Assembly: GCF_900111765.1 (NCBI RefSeq)
Contig: NZ_FOIB01000013.1
Span: 1-64,000, forward strand
Length of the DNA: 64,000 nucleotides
Reading direction: 5' to 3'
DNA from: Myxococcus fulvus
GTDB lineage: Bacteria > Myxococcota > Myxococcia > Myxococcales > Myxococcaceae
The notes under the pieces were generated by a model that saw nothing but the letters and a program-made list of their open reading frames with translations, was not told where the DNA came from and searched no databases. Positions within the stretch are counted from its first letter, which is position 1; the number at the start of each line of letters is the position of its first letter. Positions 50,201 through 58,913 of the stretch are shown piece after piece. A program made the position numbers and the translations under genes.

Positions 50201-51667
50201 TCAAGGGATGCGGACCGAGTTCTGCTCCATCCCTTCCGGTGCCAGCTTGCTGCGCCACTCCGGGAACTCCCCCTGATAGACGAGGTCCGTGGCCGTGAAC
50301 CTGCCACCGGGCCCTTCGTAGCGATTGCGGTCCATCTCCATCATGGGCCGATATCGCGGACGGCCCAGCCGCACGAAGAGGCCCATGTCCCGGAGGATGT
50401 TGTCGTAGACCGAGATCCCGATGCCTTCCAGGGGCTCATCCGCGGCCAGCCGCAGCCCGGCGTCCGCGGTCCGTTGCACGAGGTTCGCCAGGATTTGCAC
50501 CCGGTTGGCCTGGACGATGCGGATGCCCTGCCCGTTCCCCCGCTTCTCGAAGTTGTAGATGTCGCTGATGGTGTTGTTCCGAATCAGGATGTCCACGGGG
50601 CGTGCCAGGGGCGCGGTGCCTCCCACCGAGATTCCCCGGCCCGCACGAGAGATGACGTTGGAGACGATTTGGATGTTCGTGGCGTCCTCGTGAATCACCA
50701 CCGCTTCCGCCGCGGAGGTCGTCGCCTGCCAGGGATAGCGCGTCAGGTTGGGGAAGTTGTACATCGTGTTGTGGCGCACGAAGACGGAGTCGCACCCCTT
50801 GATGTCGACCCCATTCTCGCCGGTGCCATGGAGGTCGTTGTACTCGATGAAGATGAACGCGGGCCTGTTGCCGTCCGTCTGGCATTGCACCCCGTCACCC
50901 GAGGTCGCATGGACGTTGTTCGCCAGGATGAAGATTTCGCGCGAGGCGTTCTTGAGCACGACGCCATGCGAGTCCGAATCCTTCTTGGAGAAGTCGTAGA
51001 TCTCGCTGTTGTCGATGAGGACGTTGTTGGCATTGCTGATGACGACGGCGCCACCGGCGGTGCCCGCATGCATCCGGGAGTCAATCAGTTGCGAGCAATA
51101 GGTGTTGCGCTCGAAGAGCGCGCCGAACGAGGGCTTGCCTTGGATGTTCACTTCCAGGGATTGGAATATCCAGTAGGGCTGGCTCACGGTCAGCAAGCTG
51201 CCCACGACACGGTCGCTCGGCGGGATGATGCGTGAGCGCCAGTCGGACGCGCCCCGGACGACGATGGGCGCAGTGGCGGTCCCCGCCTGGGTCGTCGTTG
51301 GGCTGATGACGAGCTTCTCGGCATAGGAGCCCGGGCGCACGTCGATGACGTATCCCGGCTGGGCGGCCTTCAGCGCGGCCGTGAGGGTCCGGTACGGATT
51401 GGCGCTGGAGCCCAGCGGTTGACTGGGATCCCACGGCCCTGTCTTCGAGACATGCAGCGTGCGACCTCGCGCATCCGCCGCCGTCGGGCACCGGCCGAAG
51501 AAAAGCTCCCTCCCGTCGCGGGGCTCCACGAGCGCGGCCGAGGCCCCAATGAGGGATGGTTCCTCCTCGGAGAACTCGTTCATCTCGGCGCCACAGGCCA
51601 CCATCAGCCCCAGCACCAGGGTGCCGAACGCTGAAAACTCTCCACCCGCCCTTCGCTGCGTCGTCAT
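50201..51667 (-). CDS. Right-handed parallel beta-helix lipoprotein
   Basis: 488 residues from ATG 51667. A basic start and lipobox MVACG (Cys about 25). From about residue 80, SANPYRTLTAALKAAQPGYVI opens a parallel beta-helix, with rungs NNVLIDNSEIYDFS, REIFILANNVHATS, AFIFIEYNDLHGTGENGVDI, NIQIVSNVISRAG, VDILIRNNTISDIY and RVQILANLVQRT. This fold is shared by pectate lyases and related glycan enzymes; no catalytic residue was assigned. Confidence 0.9.
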   Translation of the reverse strand: MTTQRRAGGEFSAFGTLVLGLMVACGAEMNEFSEEEPSLIGASAALVEPRDGRELFFGRCPTAADARGRTLHVSKTGPWDPSQPLGSSANPYRTLTAALKAAQPGYVIDVRPGSYAEKLVISPTTTQAGTATAPIVVRGASDWRSRIIPPSDRVVGSLLTVSQPYWIFQSLEVNIQGKPSFGALFERNTYCSQLIDSRMHAGTAGGAVVISNANNVLIDNSEIYDFSKKDSDSHGVVLKNASREIFILANNVHATSGDGVQCQTDGNRPAFIFIEYNDLHGTGENGVDIKGCDSVFVRHNTMYNFPNLTRYPWQATTSAAEAVVIHEDATNIQIVSNVISRAGRGISVGGTAPLARPVDILIRNNTISDIYNFEKRGNGQGIRIVQANRVQILANLVQRTADAGLRLAADEPLEGIGISVYDNILRDMGLFVRLGRPRYRPMMEMDRNRYEGPGGRFTATDLVYQGEFPEWRSKLAPEGMEQNSVRIP

Positions 51668-51820
51668 CGAAGCCCCCGGTCCTCCCACGGCGGGCAGAAC
51701 CTCACCATCGAAGGTAGGGCCTACAAGCACCCTGCCCCCAAGGTGGACATGCACCCGACATGGGCCGTGGGGCCCGCGGGGGCCGACTCGGGTCGACTTC
51801 CATCGCCCGACGTGAGCGCT

Positions 51821-52672
51821 CTAGCCTCGTGTGCCTGAACGGGCCGGGTTCCCCGCGGCCTGCCGGCTCGCGGCGGCGCGCTCGGCGTACTGTCCTGGGG
51901 CGCAGCCGACCAGGGCCTTGAAGTCGCGGATGAAGTGCGACTGGTCGAAGTATCCCAGCTGGAGCGCCAGGCTCGCCATGTCGGGCACCTGGACGCGCGC
52001 GAGCTGCTCGGCGGCCTCGTGGAGCCGGTAGCGCTTGAGGACCCACTTGGGGCTCACCCCCACCGCCTCGCTGAACCTCCGCTGGAGGTTTCTCGGCTCC
52101 AGCTTCGCCAGCGCGGCCACCTGCTCCATGCGCGTCACCGCCGCATCCGCCGCGAGCCGCTCCACCAGGTCCCGCATCCTCGCGATGGGCTCGGGCATGG
52201 GCGGCAGCCGAGGTCTCAAGAAGTCCTGCGCCAGCGTCACGCACCGGCGCACGTCCGGCTCCGCCAGGATGGCGTCCTTCAACGCCGTGCCCTCCCGACC
52301 GAACACCGAACGCACGCTCACCGTGCGGTCCGTGAGCTGCGACAACGGCGCGCCCAACACCGGCTGGAACGCCGCGGGCCGGAACTTGATGCCGAACACC
52401 CGGGACTGTCCCTGAATCCTCCGGCGGAACCGGCGCGACTGCACCCCGGTGACGCGGCCCTGCCCCCGGTCGAATACCACGTGCACACAGGGATGGGGGA
52501 GTGTCTCCGCCAGGAGCGGCGGCTCGCCTCGCAAGTCCCACCGCACCGTCCAGAAGTGCTGGATGAACTCCTCCAGCTCCGCGGCGGGCGCGAAGCGCTC
52601 GTGCACGATTCTGTCCGCGGGCGCGGGACGTTGGAGGACGCCGCGCACGGCGTCGATGCGAGGGCGACTCAC
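51821..52672 (-). CDS. AraC-type regulator with DUF6597-like N-terminal domain
   Basis: 283 residues from GTG 52672; the same frame continues upstream over the divergent DUF3224 gene, which is rejected. No strong ribosome binding site was seen, so the start is uncertain. The N-terminal part has ELEEFIQHFWTVRWDLRG and GQSRVFGIKFRPAAFQPVLG, as in DUF6597. The C-terminal AraC HTH is QLARVQVPDMASLALQLGYF and SHFIRDFKALVGCAPGQYA. It probably controls the divergent lipoprotein gene. Confidence 0.85.
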   Translation of the reverse strand: MSRPRIDAVRGVLQRPAPADRIVHERFAPAAELEEFIQHFWTVRWDLRGEPPLLAETLPHPCVHVVFDRGQGRVTGVQSRRFRRRIQGQSRVFGIKFRPAAFQPVLGAPLSQLTDRTVSVRSVFGREGTALKDAILAEPDVRRCVTLAQDFLRPRLPPMPEPIARMRDLVERLAADAAVTRMEQVAALAKLEPRNLQRRFSEAVGVSPKWVLKRYRLHEAAEQLARVQVPDMASLALQLGYFDQSHFIRDFKALVGCAPGQYAERAAASRQAAGNPARSGTRG

Positions 52673-52762
52673 CGGCGCGCATTCTGTCGGCGTGTCGCGT
52701 TTTTGCAATCCACCCGGCGCGCCGCCACGTATCTGACGGCCCACAACCACGAAGGAGCTCCC

Positions 52763-53281
52763 ATGACGAAGACGGGAACGAATGTGTTGGCGTGGGTGCT
52801 CGGCGCCGTGCTCTTCCAGGGCTGCGCGAGCACCCCTGCGGCGGCGACCCCCACGCGGACCGGAAGCGAGACGAACATGACGAAGCACGTGAAGGGCATC
52901 TTCAACGTCAAGGCGACCCCCCTGGCCCCGGACGCGGGCGCGGCGGAGTCCCCCATCGGCCGGCTGTCCATCGACAAGCGCTACCACGGCGAGCTGGAGG
53001 GCACGGGCGTGGGCCAGATGCTCGCCACGCTCGACGCGGGCCAGTCCGGTGGCTACGTCGCGCTGGAGCGCGTCACCGGCACCCTCCAGGGACGCAAGGG
53101 CAGCTTCACCCTCATGCACTCGGGCTCCATGACGCGCGGAGCATTCAAGGTCGTCGGCTCCGTCGTGCCCGAGTCCGGAACGGACGAACTCCAGGGCATC
53201 TCCGGCTCGTACGAGATTCAAATCGACGAGAAGGGCGTCCACCTGTACGTGCTCGACTACACCCTCTCGGCCCAGCCCTGA
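52763..53281 (+). CDS. DUF3224-type lipoprotein
   Basis: 172 residues from ATG 52763, with GAAGGAG 5 nt upstream. The signal peptide ends in lipobox LFQGCAS. The mature part resembles DUF3224 (an AOC-like barrel): GIFNVKATPL, GRLSIDKRYHGELEGTGVGQ, GYVALERVTGTLQGRKGSF, GTDELQGISGSYEIQID and VLDYTL. DUF3224 proteins are otherwise mostly cytoplasmic; the lipoprotein form is a variant. It diverges from the AraC gene. Confidence 0.88.
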   Translation: MTKTGTNVLAWVLGAVLFQGCASTPAAATPTRTGSETNMTKHVKGIFNVKATPLAPDAGAAESPIGRLSIDKRYHGELEGTGVGQMLATLDAGQSGGYVALERVTGTLQGRKGSFTLMHSGSMTRGAFKVVGSVVPESGTDELQGISGSYEIQIDEKGVHLYVLDYTLSAQP

Positions 53282-53296
53282 GCACCCCCCCGAAAG

Positions 53297-53325
53297 CCCC
53301 GAGCGACTTCCGTTCCCGCTCGGGG
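53297..53325 (+). terminator. GC-rich hairpin after the DUF3224 gene
   Basis: CCCCGAGCG (53297-53305) and CGCTCGGGG (53317-53325) are perfect 9-bp arms around an 11-nt loop, 16 nt after the stop and 9 nt before the next ATG. It may end transcription or fold into the leader of the SUKH gene. No T tract. Confidence 0.6.
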
Positions 53326-53333
53326 CGGAGTAG

Positions 53334-54005
53334 ATGCGGCGCATGGCGAGCGCGACGTGGCGAGAGGACCTGAAGGCCCTGCTGGACGAGATGGACGCCT
53401 GGGCCCAGGCGCGAGGCTGGCGACTCATCCGCGAGGCACCCCTGACGCGCGAGGAGGTGGACGCGCTGCCCCGCATGCTTTCGGGGTACGAGTACGAGCT
53501 TCCGACGCCCTATCGCGAGGAGGCCTTCGTCATCCCCGACAGCTACCGCGAGTTCCTGATGCTCCACCGCGAGGTCCGGCTCGAGTACCAGCCGGACACC
53601 GAGGAGTGGGAGACGTATCGCCCTTTCCACGTCTGGGCGCCCACGCTGGACTCGCTCACGGCGGCTTGGACGCCCGCGGGCACCACGGTGGATGACCGGG
53701 AAATCACCACGACGGACCTCATCTCCTTCGCGGACGCGTACATGGGCGTCGAGGCGTCGCGCTGGTGCTTCTACACGCGCACCGCGCCGAAAGACGGAGA
53801 GCTGCCCGTCTACTTCGAGGACAACGACTACGAGGCGCTCGCGGGCCACTACGTGGACGACGGCACGTGGCTGGACGAGAACGACCCGATGATGTTCGGC
53901 TTCGAGAGCTTCGAGCACTGGTTCCGCGCGCTGTGCAAGGTGCTGCGCCGCGAGGACGTGGACCCCGAGGACCTCCGGCAGGTGGGCAACTCGATACAGG
54001 AGTGA
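53334..54005 (+). CDS. SUKH (SMI1/KNR4) family protein, paralogue of the one at 45312
   Basis: 223 residues from ATG 53334 (or the ATG at 53343). It follows the same plan as the first SUKH protein: LKALLDEMDAWAQARGWRL, LTREEVDALPRML, FVIPDSYREFLMLHREV, DLISFADAYMG and FGFESFEHWFRALCKVL. Pairs of SUKH paralogues in myxobacteria can be orphan immunity proteins; no toxin is seen here. It converges on the frameshifted LRR gene. Confidence 0.82.
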   Translation: MRRMASATWREDLKALLDEMDAWAQARGWRLIREAPLTREEVDALPRMLSGYEYELPTPYREEAFVIPDSYREFLMLHREVRLEYQPDTEEWETYRPFHVWAPTLDSLTAAWTPAGTTVDDREITTTDLISFADAYMGVEASRWCFYTRTAPKDGELPVYFEDNDYEALAGHYVDDGTWLDENDPMMFGFESFEHWFRALCKVLRREDVDPEDLRQVGNSIQE

Positions 54006-54015
54006 GCCACCCGCG

Positions 54016-55157
54016 TCACGGGCGGGGATACAGCGAGCACTCGGGGCGGGCCTGCCTGAAGGCCTCGAGTTCCCCGGGCGGCACGTCCGTCTGCGAGAGG
54101 TCCAGGAACTCGAGCGTGGCGAGCCCGCTCAGCCACGCCGGCAGCGCGGTGATGCGCGTGTTCTTGAGGCTGAGCGAGCGCAGGCGCGGAAGCTGGCCGA
54201 GCTCCTCCGGGAGCGTGGCGACCGCGGTGTGGTCCAGGTTGAGTGACTCGAGGTCCTGAAGGCGCCCCAGCTCGGCGGGCAGCGTGGCCAGCTCCGCGTT
54301 CCAGGAGCAGTCGAGCTGCTTGAGCTTCGTGAGCCGGCCCAGCACGGAGGGCAGCGCCTTGAGTCCCGCCCCCTTCACCGTCAGGGTCTCCAACTGGGAG
54401 AACTCGGCCACCATGTCCGGCACCACGCCCAGCTTGCGGTGGAGCAGCGAGATGGCGCGGGTGTCGCGAGGGAAGGTGTCGAAGAGGGCCGCCGCGCCCG
54501 CCTGCCGCGTCTTCGCCGCCACTTCGCCGAGGGACTCCTGGAACAGCGCGAACGGGTCTCCCAACTCGGGCTTCTTCGCCGGCTTCGCGATGGCCTTGCG
54601 CAGGGGTTCGAGGGCCTTGCCGAGCCACGCCTCGAAGCTCCCCAGCTCGCGCAGGGGCAGGCTGTCCTCCACCTGGAACACGACGGGGGCGCCGCCATTC
54701 GCACCGGGCCCGAAGGCGAAGCCGTTGACGTCGTTCAAGTCCCCGGAGGCGAACATCACGAAGCGGTACACGTGACGGTCCGCCTCCCGTTCCTCACGCA
54801 CCTCGGTCCACTGACGGTTCGGCTCGCCCATGCCCTGGGACGCGCTCGCGCGCCAGCGGGGCGGCAGGAACGCCAGGGCCTTCTTGCCCGTGTTGAGCCA
54901 GCGGTACCCCAGCGCCTCGACGAAGCGCAGATACGACCCGGGCAGGAGCCCCGTCTCGTCGGGGACCTGCTCGAACACCAGGCTCATGGGCTCCAGGTCC
55001 GCGGGGTACTGGCCCACCGCCTTTTCCCCAGCGCGGCGAGCACCTGCTGCTCCAGTCCGGTCCACGCCACCTCGGGGGCGACAGGCGCTTCTTTCCCGGA
55101 GGAGGCGCGAGGCGTCGACTTGCTCTTGGGAGACGAGGGGACCTTCTTCTGCGCCAT
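54016..55157 (-). pseudogene. Leucine-rich-repeat protein gene interrupted by a -1 frameshift
   Basis: Start ATG 55157 gives MAQKKVPSSPKSKSTPRASS and WTGLEQQVLAALGK, then a stop in that frame at 54984. In the -1 frame reading continues as KAVGQYPADLEPMSLVFEQV down to 54016. The switch falls at GGGGAAAA (mRNA sense) near 55022-55029, where one extra base would join the frames. The rest has an N-terminal globular part (about 60-200) and LRR units near the end: LETLTVKGAGLKALPSVLG, LKQLDCSWNAELATLP, LESLNLDHTAVATLPEELG, LRSLSLKNTRITALPAWL. It could be a true mutation, a sequencing error in a homopolymer, or a programmed shift. Confidence 0.75.
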
Positions 55158-55231
55158 GCCGCACCACGGGTTCGAGTGGAGGCGCACCGCGTGCAGGGGG
55201 TGTCCGCGGTGCGCCTCGTGACGAATCCCGT

Positions 55232-55471
55232 CTAGCACTCTTCGGCGAGACACTGCGTCATGCACGCCGTATTGGTGCCGCACCGCTGACGACAGATGCG
55301 GTTGCACAGACAGGTCGGGTTGTCTTCACACGCCTGCGCGCTCACGCCCGGATTGGCATCCGCGGGCTGCTCGCTCACGGGCTCTTGAGTCTCCTCGGGC
55401 AGCGGTGCGCCACATCCGAACATCAGGCCGAGTGCCGTCACCGCGGCCAGCCACATGCTTGCTCGCTTCAT
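55232..55471 (-). CDS. Small Cys-rich lipoprotein
   Basis: 79 residues from ATG 55471, with AGGAG 7 nt upstream. The signal sequence ends in lipobox LMFGCG (Cys about 20). A Glu/Pro-rich tether leads to a compact C-terminus with eight Cys in 35 residues, spaced CEDNPTCLCNRICRQRC then CGTNTACMTQCLAEEC. An even number of Cys in a surface-exposed domain suggests four disulfides or a metal site. I recognise no family. It could be an extracellular adhesion or predation factor. Confidence 0.82.
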   Translation of the reverse strand: MKRASMWLAAVTALGLMFGCGAPLPEETQEPVSEQPADANPGVSAQACEDNPTCLCNRICRQRCGTNTACMTQCLAEEC

Positions 55472-55610
55472 CCTGTTCTCCTGGTGGGACGCGCGGAAGT
55501 GCGCACCCGGAGTCTAAAGGCAAGCAGCCCAGGAGCGCGAACGCTGCAGTGAGGGCATTAAATGACAGTCAGACATGGTCTCTGACGCACCGCTCTATCC
55601 CTTGTCACAC

Positions 55611-56486
55611 TCAGCGCAGGAAGCGCGCGAGGACCGAGAAGTCGTCCTGGCCATGCCCCGCCTTCCGGGCGGTCTGGATGAGTGCATCCATGGCCTCGGG
55701 GAGAGCGCGGTGGATGTTGCGCTCCTCGCACAGGTGCAGCAGGTGCTGGAACGCCACGTTGTGCGTGTCGAGCGTGGCGGGGCTCTCGGTGTCCGCGCCG
55801 AACTGCTCCTTCTGGATGCGCTGGAGGAGGTCCTTCATGCTGAACTGAATCATGGCCGCGACGGCCTCCAGATGCGGGCCGAGCGCGTCGAGCGCAATCC
55901 CCTCGGCGCGGCAGATGGCCGCGGCCTGCAGCCCGCTGAACAGCGAACCCCACAGCTGGAACAGGATGGCGCTGTCGAGCGCGGACGCGTGGCCCTCGTC
56001 CTCGCTCACGTGCTGCGTGTTTCCACCGAGCGCCGCCAGCACGGCCTGGTGCTTGTCGTACAGGGCCTTCGGGCCCGCGTACAGGAGCGTGCAGTCGGGC
56101 CGGCCGATGAGGTCCGGCGTGGCCATGATGGCGCCGTCCAGGTAGTCGATGCCGTGCCGTCGTGCCCACGTCGCCTGCTCGCGCGCCAGCTTCGGTGAGC
56201 CGGACGTGAGCTGCACCAGCACCTTGCCCCGGAGCTCCTGCGTCACCTCGTCCTGGCGCAGCAGCGCGTCGCTGGTGTCGTAGTCATTCACGTTCACGAT
56301 GACGACGCTGGCTGTCTGCACCGCGTCTCGCACGGAGTCGGCGATGCGCGCGCCCGCTGCCGCCAACGGCTCGCACCGCGCCCGGGTGCGATTCCAGACC
56401 GTGGTCGTGTACTCGTTCTGGAGGAACGCCTTGACCAGCGCGGAGCCCATGCGGCCCGCGCCGAGGATGCTGATGTGTGGCTTCAT
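55611..56486 (-). CDS. NAD(P)-dependent oxidoreductase, imine-reductase-like
   Basis: 291 residues. The Rossmann start is ISILGAGRMGSALVKAFL, and VWNRTRARCEPLAA suits NADPH binding. The C-terminal helical domain, with ALDSAILFQLWGSLFSGLQA and HNVAFQHLLHLCEERN, resembles the imine reductase/6-phosphogluconate dehydrogenase-like fold, with Asp at the place of the usual proton donor. It is the second gene of a run after an SDR gene and is divergent from an AraC regulator. It would reduce an imine or beta-hydroxyacid; the substrate is unknown. Confidence 0.88.
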   Translation of the reverse strand: MKPHISILGAGRMGSALVKAFLQNEYTTTVWNRTRARCEPLAAAGARIADSVRDAVQTASVVIVNVNDYDTSDALLRQDEVTQELRGKVLVQLTSGSPKLAREQATWARRHGIDYLDGAIMATPDLIGRPDCTLLYAGPKALYDKHQAVLAALGGNTQHVSEDEGHASALDSAILFQLWGSLFSGLQAAAICRAEGIALDALGPHLEAVAAMIQFSMKDLLQRIQKEQFGADTESPATLDTHNVAFQHLLHLCEERNIHRALPEAMDALIQTARKAGHGQDDFSVLARFLR

Positions 56487-56516
56487 GTCGTGTGTCCTTC
56501 GAGGTGTGGGTGGAAC

Positions 56517-57263
56517 TCAGAACTGCGACAGGCCGCCGTCGACGGGCAGCTCCGCGCCGGTGGTGAACGTGGCCTCGAGGCCGAGGAACAGCGCCGCCCG
56601 GGCCACCTCCTCGGCGTCCGCGATGCGCTTCATGGGCGTCAGGTGCAGGCCCTCCTGCTCGAAGGCCTCCACCTCCTGGGGCGTGGCGCCGGTGACGCCC
56701 AGCGTGGGCGTGCGCGTGAAGCCCGGGCTCACCGCGTTCACCCGGATGCCCCGCGACACCAGCTCCGCGCCGAGCACCCGCACGAACGAGCGGACCGCCG
56801 CCTTCGAGCCCGAATAGACGCTCATGCCCGGCGCGCCCGTCTCGTCCGCCACCGAGGTGGTGAAGACGAACGCGCCGCCATCGCGCACGAGAGGCGCCAG
56901 CCGCTGCGCCGTGAAGAACGCGCCCTTCGTGTTGATGCCGAAGGTCTCGTCGTACACCGACTCTGTCACCTGCTCGAAGGGCACCAGCTTCGCGTACCCC
57001 GCGTTGACGAGGACGAAGTCCACCGCGCCGAGCGCCTCTTTCACGCGCACCGCCAGGGCGTCGATGTCCCGCAGGCTCGCCGTGTCGGAGCGCACCACGT
57101 GGGCACGCGGCCCCAGCTCCTTGCGCGCCGCCTCCAGGCCCTGCTCGCCACGGCCGGTGAGCAGCACCTCCGCGCCTTCCGCGAGCAGCGCCTTCACCGC
57201 GGCGAGCCCGATGCCCGCCGTGCCTCCCGTCACCACCACCTTCTTCCCGGAATACCGTCCCAT
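56517..57263 (-). CDS. Short-chain dehydrogenase/reductase
   Basis: 248 residues from ATG 57263. The cofactor motif is TGGTAGIG, NAG is present in LVNAGYAK, and Ser-Tyr-Lys catalysis is given by TTSVAD and YSGSK. The C-terminus PVDGGLSQF is typical of classical SDRs. NAD(P)-linked oxidation or reduction of an alcohol. It lies 30 nt upstream of the imine-reductase-like gene on the same strand, and the pair may work on one compound. Confidence 0.95.
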   Translation of the reverse strand: MGRYSGKKVVVTGGTAGIGLAAVKALLAEGAEVLLTGRGEQGLEAARKELGPRAHVVRSDTASLRDIDALAVRVKEALGAVDFVLVNAGYAKLVPFEQVTESVYDETFGINTKGAFFTAQRLAPLVRDGGAFVFTTSVADETGAPGMSVYSGSKAAVRSFVRVLGAELVSRGIRVNAVSPGFTRTPTLGVTGATPQEVEAFEQEGLHLTPMKRIADAEEVARAALFLGLEATFTTGAELPVDGGLSQF

Positions 57264-57403
57264 GTCGCGTCTCCCCAGAGGTCCTGCCTGGATGCACGGC
57301 CGCGCACCGGGCGCGGCGGCTTCATCGCGTGTGGGAAAGGAATACCGACGGCCCCCACGGGGATCGCGCACGCACGGATGTTTCGGGAGCACGAAAGGAC
57401 GGT

Positions 57404-57423
57404 GGCCCCTATATTCAGGGGCC
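57404..57423. promoter_or_regulatory. Inverted repeat abutting the AraC start codon
   Basis: GGCCCCT (57404-57410) and AGGGGCC (57417-57423) flank ATATTC, and the right arm ends directly at ATG 57424. It contains the AGGGG that would serve as ribosome binding site, so it may be an operator for autoregulation or a hairpin that hides the site. Confidence 0.5.
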
Positions 57424-58233
57424 ATGAGCGAGCACGCGCGACGACCTCGAGTCAGCCTGGGTGTCGACCTGCGCACCACGCGCGCCGGAGACCGGGTCCA
57501 CCTGTCGAGCTCGGACCACGTCCTCAACATCCACGCCAGCGGGCCCGTGCGGGTGTCCTGTCTCGCCAGCCAGCATTATTCGGTGCGCACGCGAGGGGAG
57601 ATGTTCCTCCTGCCCGCGGGCCACACCGACACCTGGGTGGAGGACGATGACAGCGTGGGCCTGGACCTGCGCCTGCCGCACTCCCTGCTCCAGCGGGCGG
57701 CCGAGGACATGGGGTTGGACCCGGACCGCGTGGGCGTGGCGCTGCGGCACCACTTCCGTGACGCGCAGTTGGAGCACATCGCCTGGGCCCTGGAGGCCGA
57801 GGCCCGCGCGGACTTCCCCAACGGACTGCTCTACCGGGAGAGCCTGGGCCTGGCGCTCGCGGCCCGGCTGCTCGGCCACTACCGCGCGGAGGTCGAGGTG
57901 CGCGGGGGCCTGTCCACGGGCCAGCTCCAGCGCGTCACGGACTATGTGGAGACGCACCTGGACGAGGACCTCTCGCTCGCGACGCTGTCACGCGTGGCGG
58001 CCGTCAGCGCGTCGCACTTCAAGACGCTCTTCAAGCGCTCCACCGGGCTGCCCGTCCACGAGTACGTGGTTCAGCGCCGCGTGGAGCGGGCCCGCACGCT
58101 GCTCCTGCGCGGCGAGCTGCCCACGGGACAGGTGGCCCTGGAGGCGGGGTTCTCCCACCAGAGCCACATGGCCCGCTGGATGCGTCGCGTGCTGGGTGTG
58201 ACGCCGGGTGACATCCTCCGCTCGCGCGCCTGA
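57424..58233 (+). CDS. AraC-family regulator with cupin-like N-terminal domain
   Basis: 269 residues from ATG 57424. The N-terminal domain (about 30-130) is beta-rich (HYSVRTRGEMFLLPAGHTD); the C-terminal AraC HTH is DEDLSLATLSRVAAVSASHF and FKRSTGLPVHEYVVQRRVE, with GQVALEAGFSHQSHMARWM as the second helix-turn-helix. It diverges from the SDR/imine-reductase pair over 160 nt and probably regulates it. An inverted repeat ends at its start codon. Confidence 0.94.
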   Translation: MSEHARRPRVSLGVDLRTTRAGDRVHLSSSDHVLNIHASGPVRVSCLASQHYSVRTRGEMFLLPAGHTDTWVEDDDSVGLDLRLPHSLLQRAAEDMGLDPDRVGVALRHHFRDAQLEHIAWALEAEARADFPNGLLYRESLGLALAARLLGHYRAEVEVRGGLSTGQLQRVTDYVETHLDEDLSLATLSRVAAVSASHFKTLFKRSTGLPVHEYVVQRRVERARTLLLRGELPTGQVALEAGFSHQSHMARWMRRVLGVTPGDILRSRA

Positions 58234-58277
58234 TTCCGCGTTGCCGGTGGGGCCGAGGCAGGCGTAGAGCCTTCCTC

Positions 58278-58847
58278 ATGTCCGAAGAGACGCCCGATGT
58301 CCGCATGCTCGCCGTCTTCGAGGCGAATGGCTTCCACTTCGCCTCCGTCGAGGAGGCCTGGGCCCGCGCCCGGCACCTGTACCCGCTGCTGCCTTCCGTG
58401 GTGGACCGCTTCCCGGAGGAGCGCGCCCACCAGGTCTGCGCGGACTGGTTGAGCCGGGTGTCCGAGCGCATCCCGGACGCGCGGCCCGCGGCGGAGCTGT
58501 TCGCCCAGGCTCGCTCGAAGACGCCTCCACGCCAGGCGAATGTCGTCGCCAGCAAGCTGGGGGACCTGCGCAATGCGTGGGTGCTGGGCAAGAAGCCCGC
58601 GGCCGCCGCCTTCGCCGATGCCGCCGGCCACCTCGCCGAGGTGTGGGCGGCCCGGACGTCGGGGGAGGAGGACGCGGAGACCGACGCGTGGGACCGCTCC
58701 GAGGAGGCCTCCGCGGCCCTGGTGACGGCCTGGGTGCTGAACCAGGGGCTGGGTGACAAGGACAAGGGGGCCCGGGTCCAGGCCCGCGAGGCGCTGACCG
58801 ACCTGCTGCGTGAGGCCCGGGCCGCGAAGTCCCTCGAACAAACCTGA
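58278..58847 (+). CDS. Hypothetical protein
   Basis: 189 residues, helix-rich throughout, with no signal peptide or membrane segment. Notable stretches are EEAWARARHLYPLLPSVVDR, KLGDLRNAWVLGKKPAAAAF and SEEASAALVTAWVLNQGLG. It begins 44 nt after the AraC stop, so it may be in the same transcript. I recognise no family. Confidence 0.7.
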   Translation: MSEETPDVRMLAVFEANGFHFASVEEAWARARHLYPLLPSVVDRFPEERAHQVCADWLSRVSERIPDARPAAELFAQARSKTPPRQANVVASKLGDLRNAWVLGKKPAAAAFADAAGHLAEVWAARTSGEEDAETDAWDRSEEASAALVTAWVLNQGLGDKDKGARVQAREALTDLLREARAAKSLEQT

Positions 58848-58913
58848 CATACTCCTGTCACGGGCAGGGTCCATAACTCCCTCATCACAGCGACTCACCG
58901 AGGAGAACCCGCC

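Noticed and set aside
52673..53476. N-terminal extension of the AraC frame over 268 codons
   Set aside because: It runs antisense to the DUF3224 gene, which has a lipobox and a good ribosome binding site; the extension has no motifs.
55022..55029. Programmed -1 frameshifting in the LRR gene
   Set aside because: GGGGAAAA does not form a canonical X-XXY-YYZ heptamer in the entry frame and no downstream stimulatory structure was obvious; mutation or sequence error is simpler.
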